NCBI RefSeq assembly: GCF_963678975.1
Contig: NC_089285.1
Location: forward strand, 11,332,694-11,396,693
Length of the DNA stretch: 64,000 nt
Direction of reading: 5' to 3'
Source of the DNA: Dysidea avara
Lineage: Eukaryota > Porifera > Demospongiae > Dictyoceratida > Dysideidae
The position numbers were made by a program, and so were the translations under genes. Position 1 is the stretch's first letter, and the number at the start of each line of letters is the position of its first letter. The notes under the pieces are model-generated. The model searched no databases. It was not told where the DNA came from and saw nothing but the letters and a program-made list of their open reading frames with translations. Positions 35,626 through 45,439 of the stretch are shown here, in pieces.

Positions 35626-35975
35626 CAGTGTTGCCATGTTGTGAATAAAGTTCATAGATTTATGAACTTTTTGTTTTGTTCGTGAACCTGAAATAATCTA
35701 TGAACTTTTTATGAACTTTTGGCTTGTCTGTGAACCTGAAATAATCTATGAACTTTTTCATGAACTTGAAATAATCTATGAACTTTTAATGAAATTTTGG
35801 CAATTTTAGGTGGCAACTTTTTTTTTTTTTTGCTGTTCAGTGCCCTACTAATCCAGAGATCCACCTATTTATAATGTGGGCTAGTTTTTGGAAAGTGACT
35901 ATGGATTTATGAATTTTTTATGAACAAATTTATTTTTTCACATGAACATTTGGAACAAATCATCTGGCAACACTG
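35626..35975. mobile_element. 350-bp hAT-type MITE
   Basis: Terminal inverted repeats CAGTGTTGCCA / TGGCAACACTG, flanked by TTTTGTAC and ATTTGTAC (8 bp, one mismatch). The inside is a tandem-like series of GTGAACCTGAAATAATC and TATGAACTTTT. It is absent from the matching position of the right arm, so it came after the duplication. Confidence 0.8.
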
Positions 35976-36106
35976 ATTTGTACGGCAAAAGAAGTAGTGA
36001 TGGAAATGAGTGATTACGTATGAGAGATAGATCATGAGCAAGGAAACAGTATTGTTTGAAGCTACATATTGTTGATGAAGGTTTTCGTGCTGGTACAATG
36101 TTGTAA

Positions 36107-36440
36107 ATGAGTCGGAACAGTGTTCAGGCGGAAAATCTCAGTGAATCTGAAGTGTGGCGATGTAAACAAGTACTTGATAGACATGCCAGGGACCTTCATA
36201 ACAAAAGTTTGAAGGCCTAAAGATATTTTGAAGTGTCTTCTACTGATGTGCGACTAACAGTTGCGATGTTACCATCACTACGGCATCAGTGTGTTGGCAA
36301 TGGAGCCTGTCACAAAGGTTCAATGTTTGATTTGTGTAAGAAGTCTTCAAACGGCTTTCATGAAGCTTTGGTACAAATGGGAGGCCTTACTACTCAGAAC
36401 TGGTCACTCTTGTTAGCATGGCTGTAAGTTTGCAACACTG
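36107..36440 (+). pseudogene. Coding-like relic, first exon of an unidentified gene (possibly GGNBP2-like)
   Basis: ATG 36107 gives MSRNSVQAENLSESEVW and, after a stop shared by both arms, RYFEVSSTDVRLTVAML and RHQCVG. The right arm has a sister copy on the minus strand (MSRKSAQAENLSESEVW). Each is followed by a splice-donor-like GGTAAG or GTAAG and, further on, a shared acceptor region (38740 / 40135). The pattern LTVAMLPSLRHQ..CVG faintly recalls the N-terminus of GGNBP2, but the match is weak and the identity is not established. Confidence 0.35.
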
Positions 36441-36659
36441 ACACTAACTGATCAACATTGTAATTGCAATAGTTAATCAGGGATTCCACTCAGCTTATGC
36501 TGATTCTCAGTGGAGTCCTGAAAACAGCATACACCAAATACACTTAATTAAAATACAAGATTGTAGGTATGCTGTGTACAGGGCATAGCTGAAGAACAGC
36601 TTCGGCTGATGTTGCCTCCCTGCCAAAATTTGTAAAATGTTACCACTCTAGTTGCTTAA

Positions 36660-38663
36660 CAGTGTTGGGCAAGTTACTTTTTAAAAGTAACTAGTTACAT
36701 ATTACATAATACTTGCAGCTGAACTATTTAGTTACAGTTACATATTACCCATAAAATAAAGTAACTGTAATAATATTACATATTATATTACTTTGTGTCC
36801 ATAGCCTTAAGCTGTCACGTGTGAAACTACCACCTTATCACGTGACACGATTGCGTTGTTGGACAATGTGCAAGTCTTGATATAAGTAAGTAGCTGGTGA
36901 ATAAGCCTCACTTAGTAGGCTTCATTACTTCGTTGTGGCTAGGCGTCACTCAGTGGGTTACTAACGAGTTTAGTAACTTCGTTACTTTTAGTAATAATAT
37001 TACGTAATATTAGATTCGTTACAGTAACTATATTACTTAGGTAGGGTCCGCAATCCGAAAAATCAACTTCTACAAATCAATCCCCCTACCATTGTGGGAT
37101 GTTCATTGTAGTATCCCATTGCTAGATCCACCATGAAACCGGAGGCACGATTGTTGTCTTCACAGAAATATCATTTTCAGTACCTCGCAAGATGTAAAAT
37201 TTATTTTTTAAATTTCGTGTTTCACACAAAGGACCGGCTGAAACTTGCTACTTAGCCAAATCATATGCAGAGTTGTTGCAGTTCAAAAGTACGTACAGAA
37301 ATAAGTAAATGGTTTGCTGGGTGCCCAGCACAGGGTTGCTTTCTTTGAAAAAACATACAAAGAAATACGAAGTTTCGATTTCAAACTTCCCTACCACCCA
37401 GGGCAAGAGAAGCAACTCTTCCTCATAGTGTATCGATACGGTTGGGTACATAGTCTGTCTATGCTGTTAGTTTAGAAAAGATCTGAGACTTCTCACCATC
37501 TGGGTGACGAGCGTCAAAATTTTCTACAGCATTAGAGAATTGTGTCGCGCTTTCTAGCCATTTCTATCGATTCTGCAGCCACAACAATCATCAATTATTA
37601 ACTAAACTATGGCAAAATATATCCCTGAACTTTCGGTAGCAGCGGTTGTCAATTATTATTTCATCCACAGCTCCCACGCCTCGCTCTAAGCTATGCATCA
37701 AGGGAGGCAGCAAAATCGTCCAAATTTGACTTCACCTCTCATGCTCCACAGCAGCTTCAAACTTTCACTAGATTACATTATGCTGCACAACATCCCAAAA
37801 CAAACCGAAAAAAGCACAAAATCTGTCATTTTTGATTCGAGCTGGGTGGAGCTCCTGGTGAGCTGCTGGTATACTCCATCATATGAAATCACAGAAACAC
37901 CAACTGCTACTATTACCAAACGTTTTCAACCATCATTTATCATCATTCTAAACAAAATTAAGTGTCCAGTGTGGTATCAGAAGTACTGGAAAGCACTTTG
38001 GTACCATTGAGAGAATCCCTTGAAATGACGCACGAAAATTTTAACGTTCTTTACCCAGATGGTGAGAAGTCTCAGATCCTTTCCAGATTAACAGCATAGA
38101 CAGACTATGCATCCAACCTTATCACATCACTATGAGGAAGAGTTGGCTTTTCTTGTCTTGGCTGATAGAGCAGTTTGAATTCGAAAATTCGTGTTTCGTT
38201 TTCTGCTTTTTGAGAGAAAGCAACCCTGTGCCGGGAACCCAGTGAATCATCTGCTTATTACTGTGCGTACTTTTTAACTACATTAACTCTAGATAATATC
38301 TAGCTAAGCAGCAAGTTTTGTCCTGATCTTTGTGTGAAGCACGAAATTTAAAAAATTATTTTTGCATCTCACGAAATACTAAAATCGATATTTCTGTGAA
38401 GACAACAATCGTGCCTCCGGTTTCATGGTGGATCTAGCAATGGGATACTACAATGAACATCCCACAATGGTAGGGGGATCGATTTGTAAAAGTTGATTTT
38501 TCGGATTGCGGACCCTAACTTAGGTAACGCGTTACATTTGCAAGTAAAGTATCTTGAGTTATATTACCTGTTTTTATAGCGTATTTCGTTATATTACTTT
38601 GTTACCACAAAAGTAATAATATTACGTAACGCGTTACATAAGTAGCGCGTACTCCCAACACTG
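36660..38663. mobile_element. 2.0-kb hAT-type non-autonomous element (with a nested foldback)
   Basis: Ends CAGTGTTGGGCAAGTTAC and, at the right, CCCAACACTG, with a perfect 8-bp target duplication TTGCTTAA (36652-36659 and 38664-38671). Terminal parts are rich in GTAACTAGTTAC and TAACGCGTTAC motifs. Without the nested insert it would be about 530 bp. No transposase. Confidence 0.9.
37042..38517. mobile_element. 1.48-kb foldback element nested in the hAT-type element
   Basis: Terminal inverted repeats begin TAGGGTCCGCAATCCGAAAA and extend inward for roughly 450 bp with good similarity (including CCACCATGAAACCGGAGGCA and CACCATCTGGGT). ACTTAGG flanks both sides (37035-37041 and 38518-38524). 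There is no convincing coding frame inside. Confidence 0.9.
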
Positions 38664-38760
38664 TTGCTTAATGTAGGAATTGTACGTGTATTGGGCCTCA
38701 GTGCTAAGATGACCACTGTGTGTGTATTTTATTGCAGGGGAGAGGTGTACAATCAAGAAA

Positions 38761-40129
38761 GCTCTAGTGATGGATGAAGATTTTATACTACAACTGCACT
38801 CTCATTAAGTTTATCGATTACGTACTGTTTTTTAAGGTTTCTTATGTGCAGTGTACTTCATGAGATCTTGATCTAGAAACTTCATAGGCAGTATCAGTTT
38901 TTTCGTGTGCAGCATGTTTCTTGTTGCGTTTCATAACTATAATCGCTATAGTACATCTTAATTGGGACCATCGATATTGTTCACATGGTACCAGTCATTA
39001 TAACGCACTTTACTTAAAACCATTTCAACAATTCAATATATTTCGGGGACTGCCCCACAAAAGTACCAAGTCATACAGTCAGTTGTACATCTGTAGTGAT
39101 TGTTACTCCAATCACAACTGAGGGATCTGGAATAACAATTAGTTCTTGTAAAACTTCATACTTCACTTAGTATCTCCATATAACTGCCTTTTAATTCTGT
39201 TAAGTTGTGACACACCTGAGAGAGAACATCCTATATAAGCACAGTTAAATATAGACACATACAAATCTATACTACTAGGAGACACATCAAGGGCTCTGAC
39301 CACTGGGCTATGCTGCCTACACACACAAACACACCACGAGAACAGCAAGGTATAATTGATGGATGAGAACCAATTCAAAATATAGATGAGACTAACTTTA
39401 AACTCACTATCATATGTGTCCCTGACTGGTTACATATACATTGCGATATCATAGTACATGTAATAGTTGTAACACGGGCATGAGGGCTTTGCCTGATATG
39501 TATGCCCGACTGCCGCAGGCCCGAGGGCATACATTATAAAACTATCTCTTGGTGATATAGGTTTCTTATATATTTTGAAAACCTTACATAGGAAGTGCTA
39601 GTGCTATAGTTGAAACTTTTTTGAAACTATACCAAACCACATCAAAAACACTTTCAAGTACATCAAAAGTACTCTCAAATACATGAAGTAACTTCAAAGG
39701 CTTTAAACTGATTGATTTAATACCTTTAAGGCTTCAAATACAACTTCAAAGTATTGCATAATAGTTGTAATTACCACATTCACCCCTGATCTTCCTTATA
39801 TGTCAAAATAGTCTAGCTGTCAAAACAGCCCAGTTGTAGCCCTGCTACATTTCGTATGTAGCTGGGATAGCTGGGCTACATACGAAATGTAGCCCGGGGC
39901 GGTTCCTTTGATCTGAGGTGTGAAAGTGTTACATATTCTATTCACTACCTTGTAGTGAGTACTATGCATGTGTATCAACTTGCAGTATGGTTTTGTATGC
40001 AGAGTAATCACACCAGCGTTACACATACCTTGAGTGAAAAAACTGTTGGCACTAGATGGTTGTAAAGCCCTACAAGCTAGCTGCTCTAGAATAACACGAC
40101 AGCATCTTGATTTTACAATTCTTCTTCCC
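38761..40129. other. Spacer between the inverted arms
   Basis: Mostly non-coding. Near 39475-39535 there is a short GC-richer segment with an imperfect inverted GGGCATGAGGGCTTTGCC / CCCGAGGGCATA motif. A block at about 40022-40134 on the minus strand (RRIVKSRCCRVILEQL) could be the second exon of the right-arm relic. Nothing else was recognised. Confidence 0.35.
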
Positions 40130-40722
40130 TGTAACAAAATGCATGCAGAGTGGTCATCTTAGCACTGAGGCCCAATGCACGTGCAGTTTATAAAGCTACA
40201 TACTTAAAGTGGTAATGTGTTGATCAGTCAGTGCCAGTGTTGCAAACTTACCCAGCCATGCCAGCAAGAGTTCCAGGTTTAAGTGTAGGTCTCCCATTTG
40301 TACTAAAACTTCATGAAAGCCGTTTGAAGACTTCTTACACAAATCAAACATTGAACCTTTGTGACAGGCTCCATTGCCAACACACTGATGGTGGCATCGC
40401 AACTGTTAGTCGTACATCAGCAGAAGACACTTCAAAATATCTTTAGGCCCTTAAACCTTCGTTTTGAAGGTCCCTGGCGTGTCTATCAAGTACTTGTTTA
40501 CGTCGCCACACTTCAGATTCACTGAGATTTTCCGCCTGAGCACTTTTCCGACTCATTTACAACGTTGTACCAGCACGAAAACCTTCATCAACAATATGTA
40601 GCTTCAAACAATGTTTCCTTACTTCATGATCTATCTCTCATATGTAATCACTCATTTCCATCACTACTTCTTTTGCCGTACAAAAATCATATTCACGTGA
40701 TCATTTCATAAAGAGGTCTTAT
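40130..40722. repeat. Right arm of the inverted duplication
   Basis: Uninterrupted partner of the left arm (35560-38760). It ends exactly at the ATG of the plus-strand chromodomain gene, so it probably contains that gene's promoter as well as the relic first exon facing inward. Confidence 0.75.
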
Positions 40723-42727
40723 GATGGAAACTAGAAGGAAGAGAGTCTACACAAAGTCTCTACTTAAGGGATGGATAGATGTGAAATCTGTGGTGAGTTC
40801 AAAATTTTCATGAGCTATAGCTATTCCAAGACGTGACCCTGCGCGTTGATTTCTTTTTGCGACTATATTATAGCACAGACATACAACTGACTCAGCACAA
40901 GTACCTAAGAGTAGAGCTCTATCTAAGAGACTACAGAAGGAATATCACTTAAGTAGAGATAACCCTCGTAAAGGTAACACTGCAGGAGAAGCTGGAGAAG
41001 TAAGTAAACTACTGTATAATAACTATATAGCTAACTATAGTTAGCCACTTTAATTTGTTTTGGTCCTTCTATATAGGTGTTTCTCCTGTGCAGGATACTA
41101 ATAGTTATACTTTTGTTATCATATTTCTTTTTAACTTCAACCAGGCACTTCATGTTTAACTGTCTATCTAAGATATCCATGCATATAATTATGTAGCTAG
41201 CTAGCAGTTGCACTGGGGAGGCTTTAGTAACCAGACACTAATTGTATTACAATACAATGTAATTTATTTATTAAAGCTTTACAGCACAAGTGCTAAAGGT
41301 CTGTAGGACACCTGGTCCTACAGCCTGTTTAAAAGTTGCCAGAAAGTGTGTTTGGAAAGTGGAGAAAGGGGAAAAAAATCCATGACTGGCCTAGACTGGA
41401 CCTGGGCAGCCTCGAACCTCTAGCCATCTGGTTAACACTTGAATGCTTAAAGAGTCTGCCAAGTGGTCAGGATGTTTTCTCCTTGATTTCATGTATATAT
41501 GTGTATCCATAGGAACTATAGAGAGTGACTTATTATCTCAAAGTACCCTATGTGGAACCAAATGGATATTAGTATATTTATTAAGGCTTTACAGTGTTTG
41601 TGGGCTTTAGGCACGGTTTCCTGCAGACCTTTGGCTTCTTGCCATAAAGCAACAATAAATAAATAAATGATAGCTATATAAACTGTGTAACTGCAGTATG
41701 TGTGCTTTTTTGCCTGGAATCTAACTGAAATACTTACATTATGTAGGATCATACCAATGATGCTACCGGCACCCACCACGGCTATTATGAAGTAGAAAAG
41801 GTTATAGCCAGTAAGAAAAAGGTAATTTAATATGTTTATGTGTGAACACAGCAGCAGTCATCTATTATTATAATATGTATATACACATAATGTACTTTGC
41901 ATGCACATATCATGTGCATACAAAAATATACTTGAGCCGATTTTCGAAAGGGTCTTCCATACACATTCACTTTGACAATTCATAACTTCAAATTGAAAAA
42001 CACTATTGACTTGAAATTTGATCGGTAGTTAGCACCAAGATGTTATAATGGATGACGAAATTCCAAGTTGGTACTTGAACACTAAGTTATGGTCTTCCAA
42101 GTTCATAGAACTGGATGTGTGTGGAAGACCCCTTTTCGCAAATCCGGTCACATAATCATGTATGTGCATAGAGAGGAAAACCAAGGCAATATTTAGTGTC
42201 ATGGAAGGGATATCCATCTCGTCAAACTGAGTGGGTATCAGAAAGAAATGTGACAGAAGCAGTTAAAAGGTTTTACTACTGTAGTATGTAAGATTTTTTA
42301 TTAACTCACACACAGGTCATTTTACCAGCAGGATATTTCTGAGGACTCTGTTGCAGAGCATACACTTAGACTTAAACATGCAGTAACTAGAAGACTCAAC
42401 TCACATAGGACTGATAAGTACATTAGAATCCCATTTATGCATGCACTATACTATAAGTTGTTTAAGGGTAAGACACAACTACACAAAAGGGATTTTAGAC
42501 ATCGCCTGTTTGGCTCAGGGTGGGATGCATCATACAAGAAGCATGTAGGACATGCAAGAACTCTGTATAGTGGTAGCAAAATATTATTTCCTATTGAAAC
42601 TAGTCTTTATTTAAGTAATAGTAGTGATAATAATTATTTTAAACAAGCAGATGGCACATACACACAAAAAGAAGTTGAACATGTAGAGATGGTTAGAATT
42701 CTTGTAAACATTGAGGACTGTAATTAA
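40721..42727 (+). CDS. Chromodomain protein, 260 aa, five exons
   Basis: Exons 40721-40792, 40874-40999, 41747-41821, 42172-42269 and 42316-42727; every intron has GT..AG and all phases agree, giving 259-260 residues and a TAA. The N-terminus is basic (METRRKRVYTKSLL; SRALSKRLQKEYHL). Residues about 78-125 form a chromodomain split by one intron: YYEVEKVIASKKK then RQYLVSWKGYPSRQTEW, with the aromatic-cage Tyr, Trp and Tyr kept, so methyl-lysine histone binding is plausible. The C-terminal 135 residues (FMHALYYKLFKGKTQL, FRHRLFGSGWDASYKK) are unlike any family I recognise and are not a chromo-shadow domain. No integrase core precedes it, so it is not a retroelement tail. A MITE occupies intron 3. 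The start lies at the end of an inverted-duplication arm. It looks functional. Confidence 0.75.
41254..41487 (-). mobile_element. tRNA-Asn-derived SINE
   Basis: Read on the minus strand, the head is tRNA-like: GACCACTTGGCAGACTC (A box), GCATTCAAGTGTTAACC with a GTT anticodon as in tRNA-Asn, GGTTCGAGGC (B box) and a closing GGTC. The body ends in GCTTTAATAAATAAAT. It lies in intron 2 of the chromodomain gene; tail fragments recur near 28200, 32020 and 41580. It is a retroposon, not a functional tRNA. Confidence 0.65.
41933..42150. mobile_element. 218-bp MITE of the GGGGTCTTCC family
   Basis: Terminal inverted repeats TGAGCCGATTTTCGAAAGGG and TGACCGGATTTGCGAAAAGG, read inward, continue into TCTTCCAYACACAT. 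It occupies intron 3 of the chromodomain gene and ends about 20 bp before exon 4. Related copies: 12135-12243, 33001-33230 and a fragment near 53630. Confidence 0.75.
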
Positions 42728-43137
42728 AATTAATGTAGTTTTGTACTTATAATTATTCCTGTATGTATGTTTGTTGATGATTTGTTTGCTGTAGTTAAAG
42801 ACATCCATTTGTGGTTTGGCTAATGAAATTAGCCCAGGTCACTGAGTTACTAAATTAGTTGCGTTGTCAGTAGGTATCTGAACAACACACAAAAATGTAA
42901 TATGCTAGAATGATTCCATAGATAGATGGATAGATTATAGCATTAAGGAGTGGGAGTACAGGGACCATGTGATAACCTGTACATGCTTTCAGTGTGTACA
43001 TATGAAGAAAAATCGGTTATGTACAGTACAACTCTGCTGATATCAGTAGAGGTAGAGGCATGCATATATGCGCATATGTGAACTTTATGCATGTGACACT
43101 ACACTACTTATATATTGGTTGTACTGCACCGGGGTTT
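42728..43137. other. 3' flank of the chromodomain gene, no other feature seen
   Basis: AT-rich; no coding or repeat signal was recognised. Confidence 0.35.
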
Positions 43138-43375
43138 TCAAGTCCGTTGTCCTATTATAATTGCGCATGCGCTAAAAACCTACTAACCGAAGGGCCATTC
43201 GCTGGTGATAAAGGAGTCACAACAACACAGTGAGTAATAGTTTTACCACATTTACAATCATCCATCATAATAGGGCACACACAGTTACCTCATCTCACTT
43301 GAATCTGCCATTTCTTTCGCACTGCTAAGCAGCATGCGCCAAAATACATAGGACAACGGACTTGAAAACCCCGGT
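43138..43375. mobile_element. 238-bp MITE with 28-bp terminal inverted repeats
   Basis: Both ends begin ACCGGGGTTTTCAAGTCCG and stay identical through TTGTCCTAT, then diverge. There is no coding content and no clear target-site duplication, so the superfamily is unassigned. Confidence 0.8.
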
Positions 43376-44389
43376 AATATAGTTGACTATAAATGTTACT
43401 GACCTGCTCTACTGTCAGTAGTTACCATGCCATTACTTCATAAACATTTTCAAGAGACATGAAATTTGGGTGCACAACAGGAAAGTTATAACCACTATAC
43501 ACAATTACACATCATTGTGGTTGTCCTTATATATACCTGTTTAGATTATTGACCAAAACAGTGAGACTAATGTCATGGCTAAATGACATCATTAACTTGA
43601 TTATCCACCACAAGATTACTGGCTGAATGTTATGTAGTCACAGAGAGCATGAATGTAGTTCTGGTATCAGTGACACTACCTTATTTTATTACTTGCCATG
43701 GAGGCTAATCAAATTGAATACTTATTCATGTATTTGTGGCTGTGGCATGTAGGTGAGGTCATCAACAATGATAAATCACACTTTTCAAAGTATATGCATT
43801 TTTTTCAGTTAATTTCAGTTCACGGTTGGTTTGACTTTGGTTTTCTTTAGTTTTTTAAGTGAATTTGTACTAAAATGCATATTTTCATGAGATTTATAAA
43901 CTGATCTTGAAGTTTAATAATTTAATCAGAAGTACGGCTGGCTCCTCCACAAGAGGGGGAGGGGGGTGGGATTTGCCCCAAATGTCTCATCCTGGATCCG
44001 CCATTGACTGTGTTGTCATGATAACCACCACACACTCCATGGCTGAATGATTATGAACATATGGCAAACACAAAATAAATTTGTATGGCTTCACCAACTA
44101 CTGTGTCTATATTTGCAGTTACTTTAATCAATTTTTTTGATGTGAACTTTTTTCCATATAATGCATACCATGCTGTTATGCTTTACAGATTTTTTTCCAA
44201 TTGTTATTTCAATATACACCATGGTGAACAGTTTCCATAAGCTGTATATTTTATGGTTTCCTGTTACTTAAAATCCATCTCACTGTACTTCTAATATTAC
44301 CAAACCTCACTACATCTATAAATGGATATAGGATGAATACATGCATGCAAACATGCACCCACAACAATGCACACATGACACACACGCTC
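43376..44389. other. Non-coding stretch
   Basis: No exon-like block or repeat ends were recognised. Confidence 0.3.
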
Positions 44390-44665
44390 ACTAACTCACA
44401 TATACACTACACTTATGTAAGTACACTAACACACACACACACACACACACTTATGCAAGTACGCAAGCACTAACACACACACACTTATGCAAGTACGCAA
44501 GCACTAACACACACACACTTATGCAAGTACGCAAGCACTAACACACACACACACACTTATGCAAGCACTAACACACACACACACTTATGCAAGTACGCAA
44601 GCACTAACACACACACATACTTATGCAAATACGCAAGCACTAACACACACACACTCACACCTACT
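44390..44665 (+). repeat. Minisatellite with CA-microsatellite units
   Basis: About seven units of ACTTATGCAAGTACGCAAGC plus ACTAACACACACAC, 30-37 bp long, varying in the number of CA pairs. Confidence 0.9.
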
Positions 44666-44904
44666 TGCATGAACGTACACGACACACATATGTTCACACA
44701 CATGCATCAATGCACATCATGTAACACAAACCAGTGTATTTCTCTACACACCATTTTGATTGGAGGGGGGGATAAATATTCATAAAAATTATAAGGGTAC
44801 ATGTACATGGTACCATTGGTGCATATGGTGCATAGGAACATATGCAAGGCATGGGGGTTGCATGTCTACAATAGTTAAAGTCAACAATATCAGCAAGCAA
44901 TATA

Positions 44905-45232
44905 ATATCTAATCAAAAACAGCCAAGCTGTAAAAAAAGGTGCGGCCCCCATAAAGGCCATGGTGAAAAAAGATGTGAAATCCAAGGTGGCGGCCAAGAA
45001 ATGGCTGTGATGGTAGGTTAATGGTTACATTTTAATAACAACAATTCAGGTGAATTTGGTGCCAAGACCAAGCGGCACAAAATTCACCTGAATTGCCGTT
45101 ATTAAAATGTAACCATTAACCTACCATCACAGCCATTTCTTGGCCGCCACCTTGGATTTCACATCTTTTTTCACCATGGCCTTTATGGGGGCCGCACCTT
45201 TTTTTACAGCTTGGCTGTTTTTGATTAGATAT
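44905..45232. repeat. 328-bp near-perfect inverted repeat (long hairpin)
   Basis: The outer 138 bp of each arm, from ATATCTAATCAAAAACAGCC inward, are identical by eye in reverse complement. After two or three mismatched bases another 15 bp (AATTCAGGTGAATTT) match. The loop is about 20 bp. The arms are GC-richer than their surroundings (GTGCGGCCCCCATAAAGGCC, GGTGGCGGCC). No target-site duplication was seen, and the adjoining sequence leads straight into the 31-bp satellite. Confidence 0.9.
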
Positions 45233-45439
45233 CACTTCTTTTTGTATTTGTATGCTGCAAAGCCGGCCTATGGCTGGCTTTGGGGCTTTTTTAACCCATG
45301 TGTTTTTTCTTTACCACAGGAAGAAGAAAAGAACTTAAAGAATTTTAGTACTTCAATTATTTTTAATTTTATTAGTAATTATACAAATTATATACATATA
45401 TTTATTACATGCTCATTATTCCCCACAGGATTTTTTTTG

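Larger units (their letters stand above)
35560..38760. repeat. Left arm of an inverted genomic duplication (with insertions)
   Basis: The pieces 35560-35625, 35976-36450 and about 38690-38760 match, in reverse complement, the single block about 40130-40722, at roughly 85-90 percent identity by eye. The gaps are later insertions at 35626-35975 and 36660-38663. The arm carries an outward minus-strand ATG near 35555 (MEATKTLRKVLGW) that resembles the first exon of the chromodomain gene, and an inward coding-like block from 36107. Confidence 0.75.

Noticed and set aside
36107-36440. Clear GGNBP2 gene fragment
   Set aside because: Only LTVAML and CVG-type words agree; the key CVGCRRSVE motif is not readable, so the identity was left open.
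37248-38010. Open frames inside the foldback element
   Set aside because: They lie within or just inside the inverted arms, lack recognisable motifs, and differ between arms.
41400-41487. Functional tRNA-Asn gene
   Set aside because: Stems are degraded, and the tRNA-like part continues into a SINE body and tail.
40721-42727. Chromodomain as the tail of a chromovirus-type retroelement
   Set aside because: No integrase, reverse transcriptase, protease or terminal repeats are present, and the gene has four phase-consistent introns.
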